Assembly (NCBI GenBank): GCA_018267875.1
Contig: JAFDXP010000073.1
Location: 1 to 37,856 of the forward strand
From: Bacteroidota bacterium
GTDB lineage: Bacteria; Bacteroidota; Bacteroidia; Chitinophagales; Chitinophagaceae
DNA: 37,856 nt
Direction: 5' to 3'
In this document: one piece after another, positions 25,216-34,128 of the stretch
Position numbering within the stretch: position 1 is the stretch's first letter
Layout: each line of letters begins with the position of its first letter
Notes under the pieces: model-generated
Told to the model about the DNA's origin: nothing
Seen by the model: the letters and a program-made list of their open reading frames with translations, nothing else
Database searches by the model: none
Translations under genes and position numbers: made by a program

Positions 25216-26265
25216 ATGATAGTGAGCACACATGATTCCGCTGTGGTTATTTTAAGCTACAACGGGCGCAAGTGGCATGAACTTTTTTTACCTAAAATAA
25301 TTGAAGAATCCAACGGATTTTATGATGTTGTTTTGGTGGACAATGCCTCTTCCGACGATACCTTGGAATATATTCAAATGAATTTTCCAAGCGTAAAAAC
25401 TATTTCCATACCGGTCAATCATGGATTTGCTTTTGGCTATGCAGAAGCATTAAAGCAAATTGAGGCAAAATACTATGTGCTTCTCAGTGCTGATTTTGAA
25501 GTAACTCAATCTTGGTTTCCGCCCTTATTGCGCGCTATACAACAATATCAAGGGTTAGCCGCCTGCCAACCTAAGATTCGCTATTGGCGTGACAAAGAAA
25601 GTTTTGAGTATGCCGGTGCGGCGGGTGGCTTTATGGATAAATGGGGCTATCTTTTTTGTCGCGGTCGTTTATTTAATGACTTGGAAAAAGATGAGGGTCA
25701 ATATAATGATGACATTGAAACATTTTGGGCTTCAGGCGGATGCTTAATGGTTCGTGCCGATTTATATCATGCTGTTGGTGGGCTGGATCCGGATTTTTAT
25801 GCACACATGGAAGAGGTTGATTTATGTTGGCGATTGAAAAATGCAGGCTATAAAATTGGAGCAATTGGCAGTTCTACCGTTTATCATGTGGGAGGAAGTG
25901 TAATTTCTTATGGGAGCCCTCAAAAATTATTTTACAATTTCAGAAATAGTTTGATTCTCTTGTTGAAAAATGAAAAGGGTAGTCGCTTATTCTGGTTATT
26001 TCCCTTACGGCTTATGTTAGATGGTATTGCAGGTCTTCAATTTGCTTTTAGTGGTAAGTTTCGAGAAATGTTTACCATTATTAAAGCTCATTTTAGTTTC
26101 TATGGAAGTTTTGGAAAATGGTGGAAACGAAGGCAGACAACACAAAAAATTATCCATTTTCGAAATAAAGAAGGTATCTATCCGCAAAGTATCATTTGGG
26201 ACTATTTCGCACTCCGTAAAAAGAACTTTAAAGCTTTAAAATTCACACCCAAAAGGCTTTTCTAA
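25216..26265 (+). CDS. Family 2 glycosyltransferase (rhamnosyltransferase-like)
   Basis: A 349-residue GT2 enzyme that would transfer a sugar from a nucleotide donor to a surface-glycan acceptor at the cytoplasmic membrane face. It shows VVILSYNGRKW (10-20), VLVDNASSDDTLEYI, the metal-binding region as LLSADFEV, then GGCLMVRADLYHAVGG and DPDFYAHMEEVDLCWRL, a layout typical of WbbL-like transferases. The C-terminal part is basic and may bind membrane. No other glycan genes are adjacent, so the acceptor is unknown. Convergent with the darA-like gene, 17 bases apart. Confidence 0.92.
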   Translation: MIVSTHDSAVVILSYNGRKWHELFLPKIIEESNGFYDVVLVDNASSDDTLEYIQMNFPSVKTISIPVNHGFAFGYAEALKQIEAKYYVLLSADFEVTQSWFPPLLRAIQQYQGLAACQPKIRYWRDKESFEYAGAAGGFMDKWGYLFCRGRLFNDLEKDEGQYNDDIETFWASGGCLMVRADLYHAVGGLDPDFYAHMEEVDLCWRLKNAGYKIGAIGSSTVYHVGGSVISYGSPQKLFYNFRNSLILLLKNEKGSRLFWLFPLRLMLDGIAGLQFAFSGKFREMFTIIKAHFSFYGSFGKWWKRRQTTQKIIHFRNKEGIYPQSIIWDYFALRKKNFKALKFTPKRLF

Positions 26266-26282
26266 ACTTTTAAAAGCGGAAT

Positions 26283-27197
26283 CTAAATTCTGTTTTCTTC
26301 AAAAGATGTACTTCGAAAATAATCTAAATCTTTTGTCAATTTGCGTTTCTTCATTTGCAGTTGTATAAACGCCGTAAATGAAGAGATGGGTGAAAGGATA
26401 AAAATCCCTACTAAAAGCAATCGTTTAAAAAGCAAAATTCGTCCCTTTCTGTTTAAATCTCCGGGTCCGCCTTTTTGACGAATAAAAGGAGCAAACTTCT
26501 TAAAATTCCGAATGCCTCGTTGTTCCAAAATAATTAGTCCGGGCTTCAAATTGACAGCACCTTCCTTAAGGAGGTATTCTTGAAGATTGCTATTGCCTTG
26601 AAGAAATGAATGGATCGGCTTTCCAAACTTTTCTGCCCCTTCAATATCTTGTTGCTGCACACCGGCAGCAGGCAAAAAACCAGATGCTTCTTTTTTACCG
26701 GTAAAAGCCCAACGTATGACGGTTAGGGTTGAAATCAGATTAGGATAACTGTCTGTCAACACGATATTACCTACCAAATTTGCCCCTAACTCTTTAAGGT
26801 CTTTTTTTACTTCTTCTTGCGCATGAAGCCACATATTTCGACAGCCTATTACGGTAACTATATTTTTCCCTTTTAAAAAGGCTGCATTGTTGCTTTTTAA
26901 AAATCCGGTTATAGGCTGACTGGGATTTAAAAACCAGGGCTGGTAACCTAATATTACTAAGTCATAATGTTGGTCTATTAAAGCTTGGGGAATAGACTTC
27001 ATGGCAATCGGAATTCGCTCTACCGTTTCAGGCATCGCATCGAAGAAAGCATAAGCATCCCAAGGAAAAGGAAAAGGCTTTTCCGGTTCTAATTCTACAT
27101 ATACTATTTCTGCATCAATTCGACGAAAAATATTGTCAAGAATTTCTTTTATTTGACCGCTTTGGGTGTAATAAAGCGCTAAAATTTTGGGCTTCAT
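26283..27197 (-). CDS. darA: DarA-like dialkylresorcinol enzyme
   Basis: A 304-residue protein with a flavodoxin-like start, ILALYYTQSGQIKEILDNI (4-22), characteristic of DarA proteins of dialkylresorcinol and flexirubin gene clusters. DarA aromatises the cyclohexanedione made by DarB. Further features: YDLVILGYQPWFLNPSQPI and the cysteine-containing VTVIGCRNMWLHAQEEV. A hydrophobic segment near 258-282 (LLVGIFILSPISSFTAFIQL) may attach it to the membrane. It starts 15 bases after the DarB-like gene, as in dar operons. The usual companion acyl carrier protein and polyene genes are absent here, so the product is uncertain. Confidence 0.75.
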   Translation of the reverse strand: MKPKILALYYTQSGQIKEILDNIFRRIDAEIVYVELEPEKPFPFPWDAYAFFDAMPETVERIPIAMKSIPQALIDQHYDLVILGYQPWFLNPSQPITGFLKSNNAAFLKGKNIVTVIGCRNMWLHAQEEVKKDLKELGANLVGNIVLTDSYPNLISTLTVIRWAFTGKKEASGFLPAAGVQQQDIEGAEKFGKPIHSFLQGNSNLQEYLLKEGAVNLKPGLIILEQRGIRNFKKFAPFIRQKGGPGDLNRKGRILLFKRLLLVGIFILSPISSFTAFIQLQMKKRKLTKDLDYFRSTSFEENRI

Positions 27198-27212
27198 TCC
27201 CGTTTAATTTTT

Positions 27213-28346
27213 TTAAACAACAGTCAGATAAATATAGGCATAAGAAAAACGGGCACTTTCAGGAACCATCACCAATACATTGTCACCAATTTTTAGTTTG
27301 TCACCATGAAAAAGTTCTTCTAACATCAGAAAAGGTGAAGCACTACCAACATTGCCGACACGAGTCAAATTGTAAAACCATTTTTCTTCGGGTAAAACCA
27401 TTCCTACACTAGCCAAATTATCCTTGATTTGTCCTTTGAAAAATTCACTGGACATGTGCGGTAGAAAAAAGTTAACCCCTTCAGAAGTCAATTGGTGTTT
27501 GTCCATTAATTGCTTGAGAAATACTCCTCCTTTGGGTACCACATTAGCTGCTAAAAGTCGAGTGTCTTGCTTTAAAGAAAAGACACTGTCGTTTGACCAG
27601 TTGTCCATTTCCATATCATTCCATCCTATCAGCGATTTGTCTTCTTGTTTGTTGGCACCGGCATACATACAGGTTTCTAATTCATTGGCAAAGGAGGTTG
27701 TTTCTAACCAATTTATTCGCAATGAAATTCCTTGTTTGTTGGGCTTTTCTTGAAGCAAAGCTGCACCTGCACCATCACTTAACATCCAGCGTAAAAAATC
27801 CTTTTCGAAGGCAATAAATGGATTTTCCTCTAAACGGGCAAGATTTTCGGCTTCTGCTTGAAAACGGGAAGCATGCATCCAATGGGATAGTCGTTCAGAA
27901 CCCACACTGGCAGCCATGTTTGCAAAACCACCGGCAATAGCCATGAAGGCATATTTCATCGACTGAATGCTTGAGCAACAAGCACCGGAAGAAGAAATAA
28001 TTTCTAACGGATGAATGTTTAATTCACCATGTACCATGGCGGCATGTGAAGGCAAAAGTTGATCCGGTGAAGTTGTACCTGTTGTCAAAACTTCCAATTC
28101 GTTTATAGAAACTTCCGAATCAAATAAAGCTTTGACAGCATTTGCACCGAGTTGTGCATTCGTGTGTGTAGCTATACCATTTTTTAAAGCATAATAACGG
28201 GATTTTATCCCATTGTTTCGTAAAACAATAGACCGAGCCTTTGACGCACGTCCGTTAACCATGCCTAGCACATTTTCCATCTCGTCATTCGCAATCGCTT
28301 CGTTGGGTAAAAATTTGGAAAGACGAGTAATATAAACGGGTCTCAC
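27213..28346 (-). CDS. darB: DarB-like ketosynthase III
   Basis: A 377-residue enzyme of the ketoacyl-ACP synthase III fold. The catalytic triad is intact: Cys123 or Cys124 in SSGACCSS, His297 in FLPHMSS and Asn332 in GNVGSASP. In the DarB subgroup the enzyme joins and cyclises two acyl units to a dialkylcyclohexanedione, which DarA aromatises. The start is a GTG at 28346 giving MRPVYITRL; a TATCTTTG -7 element lies 23 bases upstream. It is the first gene of the darB-darA pair. A role as a housekeeping FabH is less likely given the linked darA-like gene and the divergent active-site context. Confidence 0.8.
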   Translation of the reverse strand: MRPVYITRLSKFLPNEAIANDEMENVLGMVNGRASKARSIVLRNNGIKSRYYALKNGIATHTNAQLGANAVKALFDSEVSINELEVLTTGTTSPDQLLPSHAAMVHGELNIHPLEIISSSGACCSSIQSMKYAFMAIAGGFANMAASVGSERLSHWMHASRFQAEAENLARLEENPFIAFEKDFLRWMLSDGAGAALLQEKPNKQGISLRINWLETTSFANELETCMYAGANKQEDKSLIGWNDMEMDNWSNDSVFSLKQDTRLLAANVVPKGGVFLKQLMDKHQLTSEGVNFFLPHMSSEFFKGQIKDNLASVGMVLPEEKWFYNLTRVGNVGSASPFLMLEELFHGDKLKIGDNVLVMVPESARFSYAYIYLTVV

Positions 28347-28369
28347 TATTGTATAAAAATATTTGTGCG

Positions 28370-28377
28370 CAAAGATA
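28370..28377 (-). promoter_or_regulatory. -7 element upstream of darB
   Basis: TATCTTTG on the minus strand matches TAnnTTTG and ends 23 bases before the GTG start. No clear -33 box. Confidence 0.5.
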
Positions 28378-28541
28378 ATTATTATCCCTTCGTTTGCTAA
28401 TGATTAAAAAATATGACTATTCATGAATTAATTATCAAATGTCATTTCAATGACTTTTCATTTTTGGAAATACAAAAAATATTAAGCAGTTTGCACTTTT
28501 CCATTCTTTGAACATTGCTTAAAACAAAGTTTCTCAAAACA

Positions 28542-31445
28542 ATGAGATCTACACTTCTTGCCATTGGATTGGCATTTGCGATAGCACCGTCTTTCGCACA
28601 ACAAGCATCAAACAACTACAACCGCTCTGTTTTTTACAACAGTCAACTTATTGGGGGGGGGCAATCAAGAGAAAATCAGCAAAAATTAGGCAGGCTGCAG
28701 CAACTTATGCCCGGAATGAATGCTCGATTTGATCGCATCAATGGTTCTCTATCTGATGTTTTTGGTGTGGCACTAAACGTGTCGGGGAATAGTCCGGAAG
28801 CAAAAGCACAATTCATATTGGCTCAACAGTTATCCAACTTTGGATTTAACTTAGCTAATTGGCAATTTGTTGTTTCTACGCCTATTCCAAATGGAAATTA
28901 TGTTTCTTATACTTCAAAAATAGATGGACGAGAGGTTGTTTTTTCAAGCTTGAATTTTCGTTTTACTTCAGATGGAAAATTAGAAAGAATTATAGCGAGA
29001 AACTACGGAGAACCGGATAAAACGATTTCTCCAACTCTTTCATCTGATGCAGCTTTGCAATTAGCACTGAATGATACAAAAGGGGTTATTGTTACCAACA
29101 GTTCTATACAAGCAGACTGGGCTTGGTTTCCCATACCAACAAGCAATGGTTACAAACTAAAACCCGCTTATGCTTTTAATATAAAAGGAGTAGGAGAGTC
29201 ACTTCCGGTAGATTTGAATGGTTATATTGATGCTATAAGTGGACAAATTCTGTATCGTACAAACGCAGTTAAGGAGAATGTTACACAAACTATCAATGGC
29301 AATGTATTTAAGCACAACCCATTACTTCCTTCTTCTAACGAACCTTTGGCAAATTTGAAAGTAACTGTTGGTGCAAACACTTATTATACAGATACGGCAG
29401 GACTTTTAAATATTTCAACACTCAATACTCCTATAACGGCAACTGTTCGATTAGAAGGTAAATGGTCTAAAGTTATTGCTTCTGCTTCTGCAGGCGTTAC
29501 ACCTAATTTTCAAGATACCATTACTACTAACGGGCAAACTTATCTTTTTCGGGTCGATACACCATCTACTGCAAGGCATGTAAATGCGTATTACCATGTA
29601 AATCGTGTACATGATTTTATGAAAAAGTTCTACCCTTCTTTTACGGGAATGGATATTGTTTTGCCTACAAATGTTGATGTAACAGGTAATTGCAATGCTT
29701 TCTATAATGGTTCATCTATCAATTTTTACAAAGCTGGAAATGGTTGTAACTCCTTTGCTTATTGTGGTGATATCATTTATCATGAATATGGTCATGGAAT
29801 TTCTGATAAGTTTTATGCTTCTATGGGAAAAGGAACCATTAATAATGGTGCATTGAACGAAGCCAACTCTGACATTTGGGGAATAAGCATTACGCAAGAT
29901 CCTGTGTTAGGTAAGGGTTCCATGGCAAATGGTGGTATTATTCGCCGCTACGACTTAGCGCCTAAAGTATATCCGGTAGATATACAGGGCGAAGTTCATG
30001 CAGATGGTGAAATAGTTGCCGGCGCATGGTGGGATGTAGCTGTAAACTTAAATAGTGTAGATTCAATGACCAGACTATTTACGCAAACCTATTATGATAC
30101 ACCTGATGGACCAAATGGAACGGAAGGATCTGTATATCACCAAGTCCTTATTTCAGCCTTGAAAGCAGATGATAATGACAACAACTTAAATAATGGAACG
30201 CCACATTTCATGCAAATTGTAAAGGCATTTGCTCGTCATGGAATCTATTTGTTAGGCGATGCAACCTTAGTTCATAAAGAAATTCCAAACCCACCTGCCA
30301 ATACGCCAATTAGCATTTCGGCTAACTTGACACTTTCTACTCCTGGATTTTTCAATGCATTGTATCTTTATTACACTACCCGAAACGGAATTTGGGATAC
30401 ACTTTCCATGGTAGCACAAGGTGGAGGCACTTATACAGCTCAAATTCCTGCACAACCTGAAGGGACAATGGTTGATTACTATTTTGGTGTTTCAGATATT
30501 TCAAATTTCCTAAGTGCAACTTTCCCAATGAGCTATATTCCCGGAGCAGCAAGCCAAAACACTATTCCGTATCAATTTGGTGTAGGCATCAATCAACAAT
30601 TAGCCATAGATTTTGAAAACCCCTTATCTAATTGGACAATTGGCAATGTAACAAATGACAATGCTACGAATGGTTTGTGGGTTCAAGCAAAACCAATTGG
30701 CTCTTTTGTAAATGGAATTCTAACTGGCACTCAAGTTCAACCAAACTTTGATCATTCTACCGGAACTACCGGAAAATGCTTAGTTACTGCTAATGCACTC
30801 TCTACTTCTTCCTCCATTTCATCTGCCGATGTAGATGGCGGACGGACTTCCGTTATTTCTCAAGTATTTGACTTTACTGGCTTCACAGATCCGGTTATAG
30901 AATATTGGCGTTGGTACACCAACAATGCAGGCAGTAATCCTAACCAAGACTATTGGACCGTATTTATCAAAGACAGCACAAGTCCAGTGTGGGTGGTGAG
31001 AGTGGACTATACTAAAACTACCGACAACTCATGGCGCAGAAGAATTTTTCGAGTTAATGAATACATGAATATAGCTAACACAAGCAGAAAGCTGATCTTG
31101 AAATTTCAAGCAGAAGATGCCGCGCCTGAAAGCATTGTAGAAGCTGCCGTTGATGATATTTTTATTTATGATAAAGCCTGGTCAACTGCTCTGAACGATC
31201 CTCAATCAAACAAGGCAATTATCTTCCCTAACCCTGCTGAGAAAATGCTTACAGTTCGATTAGCAAAGGTTGAAACCGGCCATATCTCTTTATATGATTT
31301 AACTGGAAAGGAAATGCTACGGGTGGCTTTAGATGGGAAAACAGACTATAATATTTCAGTTGATCATTTACCCGCCGGAAATTATTTTTTAAGTATTAAA
31401 ACTGCACACTTCATTCAGTCGCAAAAAGTATCTGTAGCACACTAA
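28542..31445 (+). CDS. Secreted M36-like metalloprotease with T9SS sorting domain
   Basis: Start placed at the ATG of MRSTLLAIGLAF (28542, 967 residues) directly before the signal peptide; a TTG nine codons upstream is less likely. A propeptide-like region (to about 250) precedes the catalytic domain with HEYGH (414-418) and third ligand Glu440 in NEANSD, as in fungalysin-type M36 enzymes. A large beta region follows, and the last ~75 residues (IIFPNPAEKMLTVRLAK through LPAGNYFLSIK) are a type IX secretion C-terminal sorting domain, so the protein is exported to the surface or released. A run of nine G's at 28653-28661 lies in the propeptide coding region. Its stop is followed by a strong terminator. 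Confidence 0.92.
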   Translation: MRSTLLAIGLAFAIAPSFAQQASNNYNRSVFYNSQLIGGGQSRENQQKLGRLQQLMPGMNARFDRINGSLSDVFGVALNVSGNSPEAKAQFILAQQLSNFGFNLANWQFVVSTPIPNGNYVSYTSKIDGREVVFSSLNFRFTSDGKLERIIARNYGEPDKTISPTLSSDAALQLALNDTKGVIVTNSSIQADWAWFPIPTSNGYKLKPAYAFNIKGVGESLPVDLNGYIDAISGQILYRTNAVKENVTQTINGNVFKHNPLLPSSNEPLANLKVTVGANTYYTDTAGLLNISTLNTPITATVRLEGKWSKVIASASAGVTPNFQDTITTNGQTYLFRVDTPSTARHVNAYYHVNRVHDFMKKFYPSFTGMDIVLPTNVDVTGNCNAFYNGSSINFYKAGNGCNSFAYCGDIIYHEYGHGISDKFYASMGKGTINNGALNEANSDIWGISITQDPVLGKGSMANGGIIRRYDLAPKVYPVDIQGEVHADGEIVAGAWWDVAVNLNSVDSMTRLFTQTYYDTPDGPNGTEGSVYHQVLISALKADDNDNNLNNGTPHFMQIVKAFARHGIYLLGDATLVHKEIPNPPANTPISISANLTLSTPGFFNALYLYYTTRNGIWDTLSMVAQGGGTYTAQIPAQPEGTMVDYYFGVSDISNFLSATFPMSYIPGAASQNTIPYQFGVGINQQLAIDFENPLSNWTIGNVTNDNATNGLWVQAKPIGSFVNGILTGTQVQPNFDHSTGTTGKCLVTANALSTSSSISSADVDGGRTSVISQVFDFTGFTDPVIEYWRWYTNNAGSNPNQDYWTVFIKDSTSPVWVVRVDYTKTTDNSWRRRIFRVNEYMNIANTSRKLILKFQAEDAAPESIVEAAVDDIFIYDKAWSTALNDPQSNKAIIFPNPAEKMLTVRLAKVETGHISLYDLTGKEMLRVALDGKTDYNISVDHLPAGNYFLSIKTAHFIQSQKVSVAH
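28653..28661 (+). repeat. G9 homopolymer tract inside the protease gene
   Basis: Nine consecutive G's encode Gly-Gly-Gly about 40 codons into the gene. Such tracts slip during replication and are very rare in AT-rich coding DNA. In the sequence as given the frame is intact. Confidence 0.9.
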
Positions 31446-31468
31446 AACTAAATGGTGTAAAATAAGCT

Positions 31469-31500
31469 AAAGAGGTTGTCATTTTTTTGGCAACCTCTTT
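31469..31500 (+). terminator. Intrinsic terminator after the protease gene
   Basis: AAAGAGGTTG (31469-31478) pairs with CAACCTCTTT (31491-31500), ten base pairs ending in a T-tract, 24 bases after the stop codon. Confidence 0.8.
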
Positions 31501-31627
31501 CATTTAAATGCTTCTTTTCGTAGTGAAAGCTTGATTCAAAAAAACAAGTTGATATAATTTTCTGTTCCGGTGTTTTGACTTTCTCAAAATCTGCTCTATC
31601 TTCAACCGGTCAAATCATTTGCGTTCA

Positions 31628-31879
31628 ATGAGATTTCGTCTGCCATTATTGTTGGTCTGCACTTTTGTAATTTTTATTACTGTTTTTTCTTCTTGCACAC
31701 ATCAATATACTTGTCAGTGTACAATTCAATATAGTGGAAAGCCCGGCTTACCTGATTCTACCGTTCGTGAATATGAAATTCGAGATACTAAAAAACGAGC
31801 GAAATCAGCGTGTGAAGCCAATTCAGGTACCTATCAAAACGGTTCAATCAAGACTGTTGAAACTTGTACCATTTACTAA
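31628..31879 (+). CDS. Small Cys-rich lipoprotein
   Basis: Start at ATG 31628 (83 residues); a TTG three codons upstream is less likely. The hydrophobic signal peptide ends in FSSC, a lipobox. The mature part begins CTHQYTCQCTIQ and has four further cysteines besides the lipidated one, enough for two disulfides. No family is recognised. It lies directly before a MauE-thioredoxin fusion gene with a predicted disulfide-handling role, so it may depend on that protein for folding; this is inference. A -7 element between the two genes means they may be transcribed separately. Confidence 0.72.
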   Translation: MRFRLPLLLVCTFVIFITVFSSCTHQYTCQCTIQYSGKPGLPDSTVREYEIRDTKKRAKSACEANSGTYQNGSIKTVETCTIY

Positions 31880-31894
31880 GCAATTAAGTTCTAT

Positions 31895-31902
31895 TATTTT
31901 TG
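31895..31902 (+). promoter_or_regulatory. -7 element upstream of the MauE-thioredoxin gene
   Basis: TATTTTTG matches TAnnTTTG. It covers the TTG codon at 31900 where the frame opens, so translation must start further down, at 31918, 31924 or 31933. No clear -33 box. Confidence 0.45.
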
Positions 31903-31917
31903 TGCCTTCCTTTTTTT

Positions 31918-32880
31918 ATGGGTATGCACTCAATGAATTCTAACGTAGTTTCTTTGAAAATCAAGAAGTTTTTTTTGCTTGTACTGCTGATTGTTTTATC
32001 GGCAATTTTTCTTTTTTCAGGAATTTCCAAACTCTACGACTTTGAACGCTTTGAATGGAATATTATGGATGCCGGCATTTCATCCATGATTTTATCTGGT
32101 GTTTTAGCTCGATTATTTATAGGGTTGGAATTAATGTTGGGTTTGTTTTTATTGTTGCATCTTTTTCTAAAAACATTTACTTACAAAGCTGTTTTTATTC
32201 TGCTTTCTTTTTTCACCGTCTATCTGATTGCGCTGATGGTCAGGCAAGGCAATTCTGGTAATTGTGGCTGTTTTGGTGAAATGTATCACATGACGCCCGG
32301 CATGGGAATTGCAAAAAATGCGGTGATGATGATAATGGTAGTTATTTTGTTAAAAGGACATAATTCTAACCCGTTTAAACAAGCTCCCGTTATAGCTGCA
32401 ATAGCAGGAATGATTTCTATTGTTATTCCTTTTGTCTTTTTTCCATTGAGTCAAGATTCAGTGCCGGAAATTTCCCATGAAACAATTAATCTGGAGCCAC
32501 TTTATCATTCTAAAAATCCTGAAAACACAAAACCAGTACAGGATTTAAGGACGGGAAAACATATAGTTGCCTTCATGAGCCTTACCTGTCCACACTGTAA
32601 AAAAGCTGCCTTTGTTTTACAAATTATTCATCGCCAGAATCCCGATATTCCTATCTTTTTTGTGTTAAACGGCAATCCGGATTTTCTATCTGATTTTTAT
32701 AAAGAATCACAGGCCGACTCTGTTTCACACGTTTTGTTCCGTGGCAGCGATGAATTTGCATCAATGGCGGGAAGTGCTGTTCCGGCAATCTATTTTATAC
32801 ACAATTCAGTGATAGAAAGAAAGGCTAATTATTTTCAATTAGACCCTCAATATATGCGTCAGTGGCTACGCGAACCATAG
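31918..32880 (+). CDS. MauE/DoxX-type membrane protein fused to thioredoxin
   Basis: About 320 residues. The N-terminal half is a four-helix MauE/DoxX-like membrane domain: FSGISKLYDFERF after the first helix, then GNCGCFGEMY with a CGC pair (residues 116-118 from the 31918 start). A fifth hydrophobic segment leads into a C-terminal thioredoxin-fold domain with active site MSLTCPHCKKAA (CPHC, 224-227) and a cis-proline in SAVPAIYF. MauE is needed for disulfide formation in methylamine dehydrogenase. The fusion suggests a one-polypeptide electron relay, passing electrons between the thioredoxin domain and the membrane domain, as in fused VKOR-thioredoxin proteins (inference). Upstream is a small Cys-rich lipoprotein. 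The exact start is uncertain between three Mets. Confidence 0.85.
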   Translation: MGMHSMNSNVVSLKIKKFFLLVLLIVLSAIFLFSGISKLYDFERFEWNIMDAGISSMILSGVLARLFIGLELMLGLFLLLHLFLKTFTYKAVFILLSFFTVYLIALMVRQGNSGNCGCFGEMYHMTPGMGIAKNAVMMIMVVILLKGHNSNPFKQAPVIAAIAGMISIVIPFVFFPLSQDSVPEISHETINLEPLYHSKNPENTKPVQDLRTGKHIVAFMSLTCPHCKKAAFVLQIIHRQNPDIPIFFVLNGNPDFLSDFYKESQADSVSHVLFRGSDEFASMAGSAVPAIYFIHNSVIERKANYFQLDPQYMRQWLREP

Positions 32881-33037
32881 TAGAATGATATATACCCATC
32901 AAAACGAAACCTTATTCTTCTTGGATCATCAAAACCAAATAGAATATTATTCATTTTAGGGACAGCTGAATATTCTGTTGTTGTTGAAATTCAATTTTTC
33001 TTAACCATTTCTTACGCTGATTTTTGTAAACAGACAC

Positions 33038-33045
33038 TATGTTTG
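33038..33045 (+). promoter_or_regulatory. -7 element upstream of the DUF58 gene
   Basis: TATGTTTG matches TAnnTTTG, 21 bases before the ATG at 33067. No -33 box at normal spacing. Confidence 0.45.
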
Positions 33046-33066
33046 TGATAACTTGCAAATTTCTGT

Positions 33067-33972
33067 ATGAACTATGATTTGAAGCTTTTTACGAATCTTG
33101 AACTATTAGCCAAGCAAGTGGTTGAAGGCTTTATCATTGGGTTGCATAAGAGCCCTTTTCATGGCTTTTCGGTAGAGTTTGCTGAACATAGGCTTTATAA
33201 CCCTGGAGATCCTTTAAGGCACATTGATTGGCGAGTGTATGGGCGAACAGACAAGCTATTTGTCAAACGATTTGAAGAGGAAACCAACCTGCGATGTTGT
33301 GTAGCAATTGATATTTCTTCCTCCATGTTGTTCCCTCAAGAAGAAAATCAGTTGAATAAACTACAATATTCAGCTTTAGCTACTGCTTGTCTTTTTCAAT
33401 TATTAAAAAGACAGTTAGATGCAGCGTCCTTAACCTTGTTTGATGATTCAATTCAGTTTTGGAGTGCTTGCCGTTCCACAGGTAGCCACTATCGCTCACT
33501 CACTGCTCAATTAGAACAATTGGTTGATAAAAAGGAAGGAAAAAGATCACAAACCAATATTGCACAAGCAATACATCTGATTGCCGAGCAAATGCATAAA
33601 CGCTCATTAGTGGTGATATTTAGCGACATGGTAGAGTCCGGAAATGAAATGGAAGAACTATTTTCTGCGCTGCAACATTTGAGATATAACAAGCATGAAG
33701 TGATTCTGTTTCACATGTTAGAAGGAGAAAAAGAGCAAAACTTTCAGTTTGAAAATCGTCCGTATGAATTTATAGATCTTGAAACAGAAGAGAGAATCAA
33801 GTTGCAACCACACCAGATTAAGGAGCAATATATTTCCGAATTGAAAAGCTTTTTAAAAACTTTTGAAAGTCGTTGTCATCAGTATAAAATTGATCGAGTA
33901 GTGGTAGATCTTCATTCTCCAGTAGAAGAAGTTTTGCGTGCATTTCTTTTAAAGCGAAATAAATTGCTTTAG
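33067..33972 (+). CDS. DUF58 / von Willebrand A-like protein
   Basis: A 301-residue DUF58 protein. It contains the DUF58 signature HGFSVEFAEHRLYNPGDPLR followed by HIDWRVYGRTDKLFVKRFEE, then a von Willebrand A-like fold with the metal site DISSSM (DxSxS) and VVIFSDM. These proteins usually work with a MoxR-type AAA ATPase as chaperone or activator complexes near the membrane; none is encoded in this window. It lacks membrane spans. A promoter for the following yceD operon overlaps its last codons, so it is probably a separate transcript. Confidence 0.9.
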   Translation: MNYDLKLFTNLELLAKQVVEGFIIGLHKSPFHGFSVEFAEHRLYNPGDPLRHIDWRVYGRTDKLFVKRFEEETNLRCCVAIDISSSMLFPQEENQLNKLQYSALATACLFQLLKRQLDAASLTLFDDSIQFWSACRSTGSHYRSLTAQLEQLVDKKEGKRSQTNIAQAIHLIAEQMHKRSLVVIFSDMVESGNEMEELFSALQHLRYNKHEVILFHMLEGEKEQNFQFENRPYEFIDLETEERIKLQPHQIKEQYISELKSFLKTFESRCHQYKIDRVVVDLHSPVEEVLRAFLLKRNKLL

Positions 33973-33995
33973 ACCAATAATTTTACTTACCTTTG
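33963..33995 (+). promoter_or_regulatory. Promoter of yceD-rpmF-plsX
   Basis: ATTG (33963-33966), 21-base spacer and TACCTTTG (33988-33995). The leader to the ATG at 34129 would be about 125 bases and starts with a small CCCA/TGGG hairpin (33999-34010). Confidence 0.65.
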
Positions 33996-34128
33996 CCACC
34001 CATTTTTGGGCTTTGGGACGGTATAATTGCTATTCCAATCCGAAAGTTCTTTGGATAAAGGTTTTAACATAAGAAGGAACATAAAACATTTTCTTCTTGG
34101 AAATAAATCGTAGTTGTCAAATAAAGAA

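Noticed and set aside
33996..34128. Riboswitch in the yceD leader
   Set aside because: Only small hairpins are visible and no conserved riboswitch core is recognised.
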